Source of the DNA: CAVRTJ01 sp964507185
GTDB taxonomy: Bacteria; Acidobacteriota; UBA4820; DSQY01
Direction of reading: 5' to 3'
Length of the DNA stretch: 64,000 bases
NCBI GenBank assembly: GCA_964507185.1
Contig: CAZDOY010000012.1
Span: 1 to 64,000, forward strand
Shown in pieces: positions 27,040 to 36,053 of this stretch. Below the pieces are notes generated by a model, which saw only the letters and a list, made by a program, of their open reading frames with translations, had not been told where the DNA came from and ran no database searches. The stretch's first letter is position 1. Every line of letters begins with the position of its first letter. Position numbers and translations under genes: made by a program.

Positions 27040-28659
27040 CTACCGGCCGCCGTCTTCCGACAAGCGGGTGGCGTCCCACTTGTAAATGTATTCCTGCCAG
27101 GGCTTGACGCCGTTCCGGTGGGTGCCTTCCTGCTTGAAGTGTACGGAAGACTCTCCGTCACCCGATGTCAAGGCGACGTTGCCGCCCTTGTCCAGAAAGG
27201 GCGACCAGCATGGGAATGGTTTTCGCTCGGTTTTGTAGTTGACGGTGTACTGTAGCCAGAGCTGGGGGTCGCCGTCCTGTACCTGTCCGTCTAGCTTCAG
27301 GTAGATCTTGTAGCCCGAGCCGTCGTCCACGACTTTGCCTGTGATGTCGTACATGCGGACCTCGGGGCCGTTCGCGAGCCCCTTGTACTCGTACTGAACC
27401 TTGGTGACACCCGGCACGTTCATGATGCCGGGCATCATCCCCGGCTGGAATCCGCCCACGGACTTGCCCTGGTCCTGACAGCCCTTGGCGCTCTCGGCGG
27501 ACTTTCCGCCCTGCATCTTGTCCCGGATGTCCTCGCCGATGACCTTGGCGTAGTTCTTGTAATCGTCGACGATCAGGTCCCACGCGGCCTTGCCGCCCGC
27601 CTTCGCGTACATCTTGGCGAGCTGTTTGCCGGAGGCCGTGGCGGCGGCGCCCGCCTCTTTCGCGAGGGCCTCGGTGAAGCCCTTGTAGAGTTTGCCCAGC
27701 TTTTCGCCCATGCTCCAGGCCGTCATCACGTGCTGCATGAGGTCGATGTTCTCGTTGACCTGTTTGGCGAGCATTGCCACACCGCACAGGTTGGGGTTCA
27801 CGTCGTAGACAATGCTGCCCGCGCCCGTTATCTGGCCGTTAGCATCCACGCTGAACATGAAGACCGTGTTCTGGAGTACTGCCACGGACATGAGCTTGTT
27901 CCGGCGGAACCGCACCTCGTAGCTCGATCCTTCTCCGGACCACAGGCCCACGAGCTTCGCAAATCGCGGATCGCGGTCCGCCCACGTGCTGCCGCCGGGC
28001 CTCCCGGCCCCGTGTCCCGGCCCCATGCCGCTTCCGCTTCCCGAGCCCCGGCCGCTGCCGCTGCCCGAACCGGATCCGCTCCCGCTTCCGCTGCCGGACC
28101 CCGAACCGCTGCCGCTACCAGACCCGCTTCCGGCTCCACTGCCCGAACCGGATCCGCTCCCGCTTCCCGATCCGGTGCCGGATCCACTCCCTGATCCGCT
28201 GCCCGCACCGGTGCCGGGTCCTCCGCCCGTGTCGCCTCCGGGCGTGGTGCCGGGTACGCCGCCGGGACCCTGGCCGCTGCCGTCACCGGAGCCGGGTACG
28301 ATGGCCTGCCAGGTGGAGGCGCCCGGCCCGTCGCTGAACAGCTTGATCGGGAGGATGAGCAGGCCGCCTGCGTGAGAGAAGAACTTCTTCTCGACGTTCT
28401 TGTCCAGCGACGCGAATGTCATCGTAATCAGACTGCCGCTGACGGTGTAGCTTCCATGATCGCTGAAAGTCTCTCCGGGTTGGATGGCCTTCAGGTCGAA
28501 CGTACCACCGTGAAAGGTTATTTCGATGGACGCCCCGGCGTTGGGCGTTGTTCCGTCGCTGTCTTTCAGGAGGCGAAAGGTTCCTTGCAGGCTCTCGCCC
28601 CATGCGGACAGACAGAACAGGAAGAGCAAAAGGACAAATCCACAGTGCCTCATCTTCAT
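27040..28659 (-). CDS. exported protein with long Gly-Ser linker, function unknown
   Basis: A 539-residue secreted protein. A signal peptide (ending near CLSAWGES) leads a ~95-residue beta-rich N-domain (lipocalin-like in feel, not assignable). A ~95-residue linker of Gly-Ser/Gly-Thr dipeptides follows, at about residues 123-218. The C-domain begins WADRDPRFAKLVGLWSGEG, has an Ala/Lys-rich helical middle, and ends in a beta-rich part. Third-codon ATG 28659 is chosen for GGGAG seven bases upstream. No homologous family is recognised. Confidence 0.8.
   Translation of the reverse strand: MKMRHCGFVLLLFLFCLSAWGESLQGTFRLLKDSDGTTPNAGASIEITFHGGTFDLKAIQPGETFSDHGSYTVSGSLITMTFASLDKNVEKKFFSHAGGLLILPIKLFSDGPGASTWQAIVPGSGDGSGQGPGGVPGTTPGGDTGGGPGTGAGSGSGSGSGTGSGSGSGSGSGSGAGSGSGSGSGSGSGSGSGSGSGSGSGSGRGSGSGSGMGPGHGAGRPGGSTWADRDPRFAKLVGLWSGEGSSYEVRFRRNKLMSVAVLQNTVFMFSVDANGQITGAGSIVYDVNPNLCGVAMLAKQVNENIDLMQHVMTAWSMGEKLGKLYKGFTEALAKEAGAAATASGKQLAKMYAKAGGKAAWDLIVDDYKNYAKVIGEDIRDKMQGGKSAESAKGCQDQGKSVGGFQPGMMPGIMNVPGVTKVQYEYKGLANGPEVRMYDITGKVVDDGSGYKIYLKLDGQVQDGDPQLWLQYTVNYKTERKPFPCWSPFLDKGGNVALTSGDGESSVHFKQEGTHRNGVKPWQEYIYKWDATRLSEDGGR
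28006..28293 (-). repeat. in-frame Gly-Ser coding repeat
   Basis: About 290 bp of degenerate 6-bp units coding Gly-Ser, with some Thr, Ala and Arg. Codons vary synonymously, so it is not a fresh slippage tract. It forms the linker of the exported protein; the opposite strand is open by composition only. Confidence 0.85.
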
Positions 28660-28891
28660 GGCCATACTCCCTGCAATGAGCCTCGGCTCAGGGTTGTTCT
28701 CACGCGCTGCGATCGGACCGATGGTCCCATATTATCCTATTTTCTTCGTCTGCCCTATTTCCTCGGTTCTGCGTCTCCGGAATCGGCTGGCATCACAAGG
28801 GGGCCCGATGCGTTAATGTAATGAGAGGCCTCCCCGTCCCGGGCATGATCGATCCCGGGCCCCGGGGCCGGGCGGCTTTGGGGAGAGGACG

Positions 28892-29287
28892 ATGAGCAGC
28901 AGCTTGATGGAAACACTGCGAGATCTTGCGGCGGGCCGCGTCCAGCGCTCGAGGCACGGGCTGGTTGTGGACGGCGTGAGCCACACGAAGGACTTCATGG
29001 AGGCCTTGGAACTGGAAGGCTACAAGCCCATGAAGGTCAGGGACGTGGAGCCTCCCGCGGGCATCAGGTACCCGGCCTTCGTCATCCAGAAGGACACCGC
29101 CGATTTCGGGTACGTCTTTCACGAGAAGTTCGCGGACAAGGAATGGCGCGTGCTCTTCGGCTCGGTGGTCCGCGACTGGATCGGAGACTGGGAGATCATG
29201 CTCACCCGCCGGAGCCGCGAGACCGTGTGGGTGAACCTCGACAAGGGCGTGCCCTTCGACGAGGACCGGCCGTCGGACGGACTGTAG
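28892..29287 (+). CDS. hypothetical protein
   Basis: A 131-residue soluble protein that I do not recognise. It is rich in charged residues and in Trp near the C-terminus (EWRVLFGSVVRDWIGDWEIM), with no signal peptide or membrane segment. The ATG has GGGGAGAGG upstream. It reads toward nth through repeat copy B, 196 bp away. Compositional bias and ribosome site support it being real. Confidence 0.7.
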   Translation: MSSSLMETLRDLAAGRVQRSRHGLVVDGVSHTKDFMEALELEGYKPMKVRDVEPPAGIRYPAFVIQKDTADFGYVFHEKFADKEWRVLFGSVVRDWIGDWEIMLTRRSRETVWVNLDKGVPFDEDRPSDGL

Positions 29288-29470
29288 GGAGATTTGGGAA
29301 TTGGGATTTGGGATTTCGGATTTAGCTGCGGAAGACGGGAGGCCTTCGAAAGAGCGCCGACGGCGAATTTGCCTAATCCCCTACTCACTTACTCATGGCG
29401 CCGAAAGCGCAAGGCGGGCCTTCGAAGAGACACCCGCGACGGATTATTCGATTACTTGATCACTCCCCAC
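29288..29470. repeat. mosaic intergenic repeat, copy B
   Basis: It contains GATTTGGGA-type tandem words (29291-29323), two GGCCTTCGAA cores (29340 and 29418 regions), a 43-bp block (29372-29414) that is the inverted counterpart of copy A, and a TTGATCACT word shared with copy D. It lies between the hypothetical gene and nth. Confidence 0.8.
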
Positions 29471-29483
29471 AGAGGAGCCCTGA

Positions 29484-30185
29484 TTGGCTGACTGGAAGCT
29501 GCCGAAGAGAAAGATGAGTGCGAAGACGCTGTCCCGTTTTCTCGAGACGGTGGAGAGCTGGAAAAGGGGGCGGGAAGAGCCGGTGGTCGGCCGGATTCGG
29601 GAGACCAGGCCCGATCCGTTCGCCGTCCTGGTGGGTACGGTCCTCTCCCTCCGCACGAGGGATGTGGTCACTGAACAGGCCTTCGAGCGGCTCTGGGTCC
29701 TTGCGCAGACGCCCCGGGACATTCTGGCCCTGCCGGTCGATGACCTCGAGGCTGCCATCCGCCCCGTCGGCTTCTACAAAACCAAGGCGAAATCCCTGAA
29801 GGCCGTCGCCGGCCTCCTGCTGGAGCGCCACGGCGGGAAGGTTCCGCCCGACCTGGACGTCCTGCTGGCCTTGCCGGGCGTTGGGCGGAAGACGGCCAAC
29901 CTGGTGCTGACGGAGGGCTTCGGGCTGCCCGGGATCTGCGTGGACACGCACGTGCACAGGATCCTCAACTGGTGGGGATTCGTGAGTACGAAAGCACCGG
30001 ACGAAACGGAAGCGGTGCTTCGGAAGACGCTTCCGAAGAGATGGTGGATCCCCGTGAACGGCCTGTTGGTCTCTTTCGGCCAGAGCGTGTGCCGCCCCGT
30101 GGCGCCGCGGTGTGCGGAGTGCCCGCTGTCCGGCGAATGCCCGTACCCCGGGAAGCGCCTTCCAAAGAGCCGGGCATCCGCGTAG
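29484..30185 (+). CDS. nth: endonuclease III-like DNA glycosylase/AP lyase
   Basis: This should excise oxidised pyrimidines and cleave abasic sites in base excision repair. The 233-residue protein has the helix-hairpin-helix LPGVGRKTANLVL with catalytic Lys136, and Asp154 in VDTHVHR. The C-terminal 4Fe-4S loop uses C203, C210, C213 and C219 in the canonical C-x6-C-x2-C-x5-C spacing. It starts at TTG with AGAGGAG six bases upstream; ATG 29514 would shorten the N-terminus. The stop is followed by the hydrolase-TPR gene after 52 bp. Confidence 0.93.
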   Translation: MADWKLPKRKMSAKTLSRFLETVESWKRGREEPVVGRIRETRPDPFAVLVGTVLSLRTRDVVTEQAFERLWVLAQTPRDILALPVDDLEAAIRPVGFYKTKAKSLKAVAGLLLERHGGKVPPDLDVLLALPGVGRKTANLVLTEGFGLPGICVDTHVHRILNWWGFVSTKAPDETEAVLRKTLPKRWWIPVNGLLVSFGQSVCRPVAPRCAECPLSGECPYPGKRLPKSRASA

Positions 30186-30237
30186 GGCGCAGGATGCATG
30201 TGGGCCTTTGGCCCCGGGCCCGGGAGGGAACCATACT

Positions 30238-31602
30238 ATGGTCATGAAAAGAGTTGGATTGTCCGTCTTCATATTCGTCCTGCTGGCCACCGCCTCGCTC
30301 GCGGCCGGTCCGGACCGGGCCGCCGGGCCGCCGCTTCCGGCGGGCAGGATCCTGCCGAAGGTAGTGTGCCGGGCAGACGGGCGCTTTTCCTACGCGCTCT
30401 ACCTGCCCTCCGGCTACCGGGGCGACGTGACGTGGCCAGTGATCTTCTGCTTCGATCCCGCAGGCCGGGGTGAACTGCCCGTGCGATTGCTGAAAGAGGC
30501 TGCGGAGCGCTATGGGTACATCGTCGTCGGATCCAACGATTCCAGGAACGGTCCCTTCCCGCCCATCGTGAAAGCCCAGCAGGTTCTGTGGCGTGAGGTC
30601 AACGAACGGTTCCCAGTGGCCCCGGCCCGCGCCTACGCCGCAGGGTTCTCGGGGGGCAGCCGGGCGGCCCTCTACCTGGCCCTCAGCCACAGGGACCGCT
30701 TCGCCGGCGTCATCTCCTGCGGGGCGTTCGACGCGGAGCACAAGAGCATCCCCCGGAAGATGAACGCGGCCTTCTACATGCTGGTGGGCAACGAGGACTT
30801 CAACCTCTTCGAGTTCACGCGCTTCGACCGAAAGCTGACAAAGAGGAATCACACCCACTGGCTCGAGGTCTTCGACGGACCGCACCGGTGGCCGCCCGAA
30901 TCGCTCCTGCTCGGGGCCGTAAAATACATGCAGGCGGACGCCATGAAGAGGGGGCGGATCCCGTCCGACCGGGCCTTCATGGCCCAGCGGGTCCGGGAAC
31001 GCCTCGCATGGGCGCGGCGCCTCGAGGCCCGGGGCGACCTCCTGAGGGCTTTTCGCGAGTTCGACCAGACGGCGCGGTTCTACGCCGGGACAGAGGGCGC
31101 GGACGAGGCCGCCCGGTCCGCGGCACTCCTGTCGAAAAACCCCCGGGTGGGCCAGGCGATGGCGCTGGAGGACAGGTTCGAAACCCTGCAGGCCCGGCTC
31201 GTGAACGCCGCGAACTCGGAGCAGCTGCTCCGAGCCCTCCGCGACGTGGAGAAGGAACGCGCGAAGGGCGGACAATCGGCCCGGTACGCCGAAATTCTGC
31301 TGCGCATGTCGGCGATCCAGCTCTCCCAGCTCGGCACGAACCTGCTCCGGCAGGGGCGATACGCCGCGGCCGCGTTCTGCTTCGAGACCAGCCTGGGCGT
31401 CCAGCCCGGCGACCGGGTCGCCGCCTACAACATGGCCTGTGCGTGTTCGAGGCTGGGCCGCCGGGGCGAGGCGGTCAAGTGGCTCCGAAAGGCCGTGGAA
31501 AACGGCTTTACCGACAGGGCCTTCATCGAAAAGGACCCCGACCTGGAAGGCATCCGCAAGGAACCCGGGTACGCGGAGATCATCGACAAGCTGCATGAAT
31601 AA
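30238..31602 (+). CDS. exported alpha/beta hydrolase fused to a TPR-like C-terminus
   Basis: A 454-residue protein. The signal peptide ends near LAAG. An esterase-like alpha/beta domain carries the nucleophile elbow GFSGGSRAAL, with DPAG and GNEDFN segments, and a likely catalytic His in FDGPHRWP. The last ~190 residues are helical, and the GQARYAAAAFCFETSLGVQPGD type region reads as tetratricopeptide repeats. Similar proteins belong to the PHB depolymerase/esterase class, but the TPR fusion suggests a surface or complex-bound role. Substrate unknown. Confidence 0.8.
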   Translation: MVMKRVGLSVFIFVLLATASLAAGPDRAAGPPLPAGRILPKVVCRADGRFSYALYLPSGYRGDVTWPVIFCFDPAGRGELPVRLLKEAAERYGYIVVGSNDSRNGPFPPIVKAQQVLWREVNERFPVAPARAYAAGFSGGSRAALYLALSHRDRFAGVISCGAFDAEHKSIPRKMNAAFYMLVGNEDFNLFEFTRFDRKLTKRNHTHWLEVFDGPHRWPPESLLLGAVKYMQADAMKRGRIPSDRAFMAQRVRERLAWARRLEARGDLLRAFREFDQTARFYAGTEGADEAARSAALLSKNPRVGQAMALEDRFETLQARLVNAANSEQLLRALRDVEKERAKGGQSARYAEILLRMSAIQLSQLGTNLLRQGRYAAAAFCFETSLGVQPGDRVAAYNMACACSRLGRRGEAVKWLRKAVENGFTDRAFIEKDPDLEGIRKEPGYAEIIDKLHE

Positions 31603-31700
31603 TTAACCCGGCGATGCGTTTCAAAAGCCTGGCCCGGGGATCTTCCGCTGGGAAGCAGCTTTCTCCGTCCTCCTGGTGTACCCATAGATAAGGATGCCTG

Positions 31701-32645
31701 ATGAAGATCGTGGATAACATTTTGGACCTCGTAGGTGAAACCCCCATGGTCCATCTGTCCGCGTTCCGAGACGAGGGTGAAGCGGATATCTACGCCAAGC
31801 TGGAGTACTTCAACCCCGGCGGGAGCGTCAAGGACCGCATCGGCCTGGCCATGATCCGGGCGGCCGAGGAGGATGGAAGGCTCCGCCCCGGCGGCACGAT
31901 CATCGAGGCCACGGCCGGGAACACGGGCATCGGCGTCGCCCTCGCAGGGGTCCAGCGCGGCTACCGTGTGATCATCGTCATGCCTGAAGGGTACGCGCCC
32001 GAGAAGATGGCCCTGGTCCGCGGTCTGGGCGCCGAACTGGTCCTCACGCCCGCGGAGGACAAGATACCGGGAGCCGTCAGAAGGGCCGATGAGCTGGAGC
32101 AGGACATCGGGGGGGGCGTGCACCTCAGACAGTTCAGCAATCCGGCCAATCCGAAGGTCCATTTCGAGACGACCGCTCGGGAGATATGGACGCAGTTGGG
32201 CGGACGCGTGGACGGTATCGCTATAGGTGCGGGCTCGGGCGGGACCTTCTCGGGGTTGGCGCGTTTTATGAAAGGACGGAAGCCGGAGGTTAAGTGCTAC
32301 GTGGTGGAACCCCCCGGCTCGCTTTTCGGGGGCTGTCCCCACGAGGCGCCCCACCGCGTGGAGGGCATTGGCAACTCCTTCTGGCCGGAGGTCCTGGACA
32401 AGTCGCTGATGGACGGCACGTTCACCATTCCCGACCGGGAGACCTACGGCTGGGTGGACCGTCTCGGCCGCCTCGGTATCCTCGCAGGATCCTCCTCGGG
32501 GGCGAACATGGCCGGCGCCAAACGCCTGGCGCGCATTCTCGGCCCCGGCAGGAACGTCGTGACGATGTTCCCCGATTCTTCCGAGCGGTACCTCAACAAG
32601 TACGCCTACGACGGGCTCGTGGACGGCCGGCCCATTGAAGAGTGA
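31701..32645 (+). CDS. cysteine synthase / cystathionine beta-synthase family PLP enzyme
   Basis: A 314-residue fold-type II PLP enzyme. NPGGSVKDR near residue 40 holds the PLP lysine, and EATAGNTGIG near 72 the substrate loop. The phosphate-binding loop is GAGSGGTFSG near 178. Members either make cysteine from O-acetylserine or cystathionine from homocysteine and serine. TAGNTG instead of TSGNTG, and the adjacent gamma-lyase, make a reverse-transsulfuration beta-synthase plausible, as in the mccAB pair; this is inference. Confidence 0.85.
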   Translation: MKIVDNILDLVGETPMVHLSAFRDEGEADIYAKLEYFNPGGSVKDRIGLAMIRAAEEDGRLRPGGTIIEATAGNTGIGVALAGVQRGYRVIIVMPEGYAPEKMALVRGLGAELVLTPAEDKIPGAVRRADELEQDIGGGVHLRQFSNPANPKVHFETTAREIWTQLGGRVDGIAIGAGSGGTFSGLARFMKGRKPEVKCYVVEPPGSLFGGCPHEAPHRVEGIGNSFWPEVLDKSLMDGTFTIPDRETYGWVDRLGRLGILAGSSSGANMAGAKRLARILGPGRNVVTMFPDSSERYLNKYAYDGLVDGRPIEE

Positions 32646-32743
32646 GGCCGGCGTCCGGCCGGATACCCCCCTCTGCTATATTAAAAGCCCGAAGAGTCTA
32701 AGAAGAGTCGGGTTTCAGCCCGTTCATAGAACAGGAGTGCATC

Positions 32744-33898
32744 GTGGATAAGAAGAAGACAGGATTCGATACCCTGGCCATCCACGCGGGACAGAAGCCT
32801 GGTCCCGCCACGGGCGCCATCATGACGCCCATCTACGCTACGTCCACCTATGCCCAGCCTGAGCTGGGCGTCAGCACGGGCTACGAATACGCCCGGACCG
32901 GCAATCCCACGAGGGCCGCCCTGGAGGCGAACCTGGCGGCCATGGAAGGCGCGCGGTTCGGCACCTGCTTCGCGTCCGGCATGGCGGCCGTCTCCAGCCT
33001 CATGGGCATTCTCTCGGCGGGCGACCACGTGGTCGTGTCGGACAATACGTACGGAGGCGTGTACCGCGTCTTCGAGCGCGTCTTCAGGAACTTCGGCATA
33101 CGGTTCTCCTGGGTGAAGACCAGCGACCTTGACGTCCTCGAGAAGGCCTTCACACCCCAAACCAAACTGCTCTACATCGAAACGCCCACCAACCCCGTCA
33201 TGGAGATCACCGACATCGCAGGCGCATCGGCGATTGCGAAGGCGCACGGCGCCCTCACCGCCGTGGACAACACCTTCATGACGCCCTATTTTCAGCGGCC
33301 GTTGGAGCACGGTGCGGACCTTGTGATCCACTCCACCACCAAGTACCTGAACGGCCACTCGGACTCTGTGGGCGGTGCCCTGATCACCTCGAACGAGGCA
33401 CTCGACGAGCGCCTGAAGTTCATCCAAAACAGCGAAGGCGCCATCCTCGGCCCCTTCGACTGCTTCCTCGTGCTCAGGGGCACCAAGACATTGGCCGTCA
33501 GAATGCGCCAGCACGAGGTGAACGGGCGGGCGGTGGTGAAATATCTCCAGTCGCGGCCCGAGATCAGGAGGACCTTCTATCCGGGCCTGCCCGGGCATCC
33601 CGGTCACGAAGTCCACAAGCGGCAGGCCTCGGGGTTCGGTGCCATGGTGGCCTTCGACGTGGGGTCCTACGAGGCGGCGCGGTCGTTCCTGAACGCCCTC
33701 GATGTATTTGTTCTGGCCGAGAGCCTCGGAGGCGTCGAGAGCCTGGCCTGCCATCCGGCCAGCATGACCCACGGTGCCGTCCCGAAGGACAAGCGGGACG
33801 AACTCGGCATCACCGACGGCCTGATTCGCCTTTCCGTGGGCATAGAGGATGTGGACGATCTGCTGGCCGACCTGGACCGGGCCATCGGGGCGCGCTGA
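32744..33898 (+). CDS. cystathionine gamma-lyase/synthase-type PLP enzyme
   Basis: A 384-residue fold-type I enzyme of the Cys/Met metabolism family. Cofactor-binding features are the N-terminal YEYARTGNPTR, the block ETPTNPVMEITD and the PLP lysine in HSTTKYLNGHSD. Together with the preceding beta-synthase it should convert cystathionine to cysteine, or work in the forward direction as a gamma-synthase. It starts at GTG with ACAGGAG six bases upstream. The gene lies 98 bp behind its partner. Confidence 0.9.
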   Translation: MDKKKTGFDTLAIHAGQKPGPATGAIMTPIYATSTYAQPELGVSTGYEYARTGNPTRAALEANLAAMEGARFGTCFASGMAAVSSLMGILSAGDHVVVSDNTYGGVYRVFERVFRNFGIRFSWVKTSDLDVLEKAFTPQTKLLYIETPTNPVMEITDIAGASAIAKAHGALTAVDNTFMTPYFQRPLEHGADLVIHSTTKYLNGHSDSVGGALITSNEALDERLKFIQNSEGAILGPFDCFLVLRGTKTLAVRMRQHEVNGRAVVKYLQSRPEIRRTFYPGLPGHPGHEVHKRQASGFGAMVAFDVGSYEAARSFLNALDVFVLAESLGGVESLACHPASMTHGAVPKDKRDELGITDGLIRLSVGIEDVDDLLADLDRAIGAR

Positions 33899-33944
33899 AC
33901 GACGGACCGTGGTCGCCGGGGGCAGAGCGAAAAAGGAGATTCCC

Positions 33945-34958
33945 ATGCAAGCAGTTGTTAATCGCAAATGGACACTCGTCGGGTACCCCGAAGGCGTGCC
34001 GGACGACGCCACATTCCGAATGGAAGAGGCCCCGGTCCGCGAACCGGATGTGGGGGAGGCCCTGCTCGAAACCGTGTGGCTGTCGGTGGACCCTTACGTG
34101 CGGGGACGGATGAGCCCGGTCAAGAGCTACGTGGAACCCATGACCCCCGGCGACGTCATCTGCGGCGAAACGGTCGCCCGCGTTCTCGCTTCCCGGGATC
34201 CGGGACTGGCGGAAGGGGATCTCGTCCTGGCTCCCATGGGATGGCAGACGCACGCGGTCTTCGCCGCGGAAGGGCTGCACAAGGTCGACCTTCCGGTCGA
34301 GCGTGCGTCGCTCGCCCTGGGCCTTCTGGGGATGCCGGGCCTGACGGCCTACTTCGGGCTCTTCGACGTGGGCCGCCCGCAGACCGGGGAAACGGTGCTG
34401 GTGTCCGGAGCGGCCGGCGCCGTTGGGTCGGCCGTCGGCCAGATGGCCAAAATCGCCGGGTGCCGGGCCATGGGTGTGGCGGGCTCGGACGAGAAGGTGG
34501 CGTGGCTCACGGGCGACCTGGGGTTCGATGCGGCGCTGAACTACCGCGAACACAAGGACCTCCGCGCCGCCCTCGAACCGCTGGTTCCCGACGGCGTGGA
34601 CGTCTTTTTCGACAACGTGGGCGGTTCGGTGTCCGACGCCGCCCTGGGCCTGATCAACCAGAACGCCAGGATCCCCATCTGCGGTCAGATCGCCCACTAC
34701 AACGCCAAGAACCCCCCGAGGGGGCCGAGGCCCTTCGCGACCCTGCTGGTCAGACGCGCCCGGGCCCAGGGCTTCATCGTCTTCGACTTCAAAGAGCGCT
34801 TCCCCGAGGCCATGGCCAAGCTCCGCGAGTGGGTGGAGGGCGGAAGACTGAAGACCCGGGAGACCGTCGTCGAGAGCATCGACAGCGCTCCGCAGGCTTT
34901 TTTAGGTCTCTTTTCGGGCGACAACATCGGGAAGATGCTCGTCCGAGTGGCCAAATAA
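33945..34958 (+). CDS. zinc-independent MDR family NADPH oxidoreductase (PTGR/CurA-like)
   Basis: A 337-residue medium-chain reductase. The Rossmann loop is GAAGAVGSAVGQMAKI near 148, and the VDPYVRGRMS block near 45 is characteristic of the leukotriene B4 dehydrogenase/CurA group. No zinc ligands are seen. It should reduce alpha,beta-unsaturated ketones or related enones with NADPH. The ATG at 33945 has AAAAGGAGA upstream. A hairpin follows the stop. Confidence 0.87.
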   Translation: MQAVVNRKWTLVGYPEGVPDDATFRMEEAPVREPDVGEALLETVWLSVDPYVRGRMSPVKSYVEPMTPGDVICGETVARVLASRDPGLAEGDLVLAPMGWQTHAVFAAEGLHKVDLPVERASLALGLLGMPGLTAYFGLFDVGRPQTGETVLVSGAAGAVGSAVGQMAKIAGCRAMGVAGSDEKVAWLTGDLGFDAALNYREHKDLRAALEPLVPDGVDVFFDNVGGSVSDAALGLINQNARIPICGQIAHYNAKNPPRGPRPFATLLVRRARAQGFIVFDFKERFPEAMAKLREWVEGGRLKTRETVVESIDSAPQAFLGLFSGDNIGKMLVRVAK

Positions 34959-35002
34959 CAGCTTGCCCCGGCGTACAGCTAGCGGGAAAGTGTCGTGCAC
35001 GG

Positions 35003-35026
35003 AAGCCGGCCCGGCGGGGCCGGTTT
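35003..35026 (+). terminator. possible terminator hairpin
   Basis: CCGGCCC (35006-35012) pairs with GGGCCGG (35017-35023), extended by A-T pairs, with a short T-tract. It lies 45 bp past the oxidoreductase stop. Confidence 0.5.
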
Positions 35027-35093
35027 CGGCATAGATACGCCGCTCGGCGCGTTTTTCTGAACCGGTCCGTAGGTTCCGGTGGAAGAGGTGTCG

Positions 35094-35840
35094 GTGAGAT
35101 TCGTCCGAATACTGTTTTCTGCATTGTTGTTGTGTTTGTGCGTCCGGGTTTTCGCCGGGCCGCCCTTTCTCACCGACGACCCCGAAGCGATAGGATTTCG
35201 ACACTGGGAGTTCTACCTTTTTTCGTCCCTTGATCGGGGGCCGGATGCGACGAGTGTCCAGGGACCGGCCGTGGAGCTCAACTTCGGGACGTCCGCCAAC
35301 ACCTTCGTTCATCTCGTTGTGCCCGTCGCCTGGAACGATCCGAAAAATGGAACCGCCATTTCAGGCCTGGGCGATGCCGAACTCGGCTTCAAGTACCGGT
35401 TCGTGCACTCCGAGGCCCACGGCTTCGAGATGGGACTGTTCCCCATGGCGGAACTGCCCACCGGCAGCGCATCCCGCGGGTTGGGCAACGGGCGGGCGTG
35501 GTTCAGGATCCCCCTCTGGGTACAGAAGACGTGGGGCGCGTGGACGACCTACGGCGGCGGCGGGTACGCCGTCAATCACGCGCCCGGCCAGAGGGACTAC
35601 GCTTTCGGTGGATGGCTCGTCCAGAAAGACATCGGCGAAAGGCTCGCCCTGGGCGCCGAGGTGTTCGCGCAAGGGGCGGATACCGTGGACGGCCGGGGCT
35701 TCGCCCTCGTGAACTGGGGCGGTTATGTCAACTTCTCGCCCCACTTCAGCCTTCTTTTCAGCGCGGGCCGGACCTTCCGCGGCGAGCACCACGACGTGGC
35801 GTACCTCGGACTCTACTGGACGTGGGGGCCGGGGAAATGA
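35094..35840 (+). CDS. exported outer-membrane beta-barrel-like protein
   Basis: A 248-residue protein with a signal peptide ending near VFAGPP. Alternating aromatic strands typical of an outer-membrane barrel follow (for example AVELNFGTSANTFVHLVV and FSPHFSLLFSAGRTF, ending LYWTWGPGK). It resembles proteins annotated as transporter or meta-pathway phenol degradation barrels, though no aromatic pathway is nearby. The third possible GTG (35094) is chosen for GAAGAGG five bases upstream. Confidence 0.75.
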   Translation: MRFVRILFSALLLCLCVRVFAGPPFLTDDPEAIGFRHWEFYLFSSLDRGPDATSVQGPAVELNFGTSANTFVHLVVPVAWNDPKNGTAISGLGDAELGFKYRFVHSEAHGFEMGLFPMAELPTGSASRGLGNGRAWFRIPLWVQKTWGAWTTYGGGGYAVNHAPGQRDYAFGGWLVQKDIGERLALGAEVFAQGADTVDGRGFALVNWGGYVNFSPHFSLLFSAGRTFRGEHHDVAYLGLYWTWGPGK

Positions 35841-36053
35841 CCCCGCTCTCTCAGGCCTCCCCACCTCGGCAGAATCCTCCATCCCTTGCCGGATTTGCAT
35901 CAGGCCCGAAAGTCTGCTTTTCCGGAATCCAGGTTTGCAACCCTGCACGACAAAGTCTTTGTAGAGGTCGCTGACCTGTTTGTCCGGAGTTATCGGGGTG
36001 GTGGTGTTCGATACCCTGCACCTGGCGCCGCGTCCCGGCGGGGGCAGCCCTGC

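Noticed and set aside
27986..28375. Pro-Leu-rich frame opposite the Gly-Ser linker
   Set aside because: It is the complement of the Gly-Ser repeat and has no independent support.
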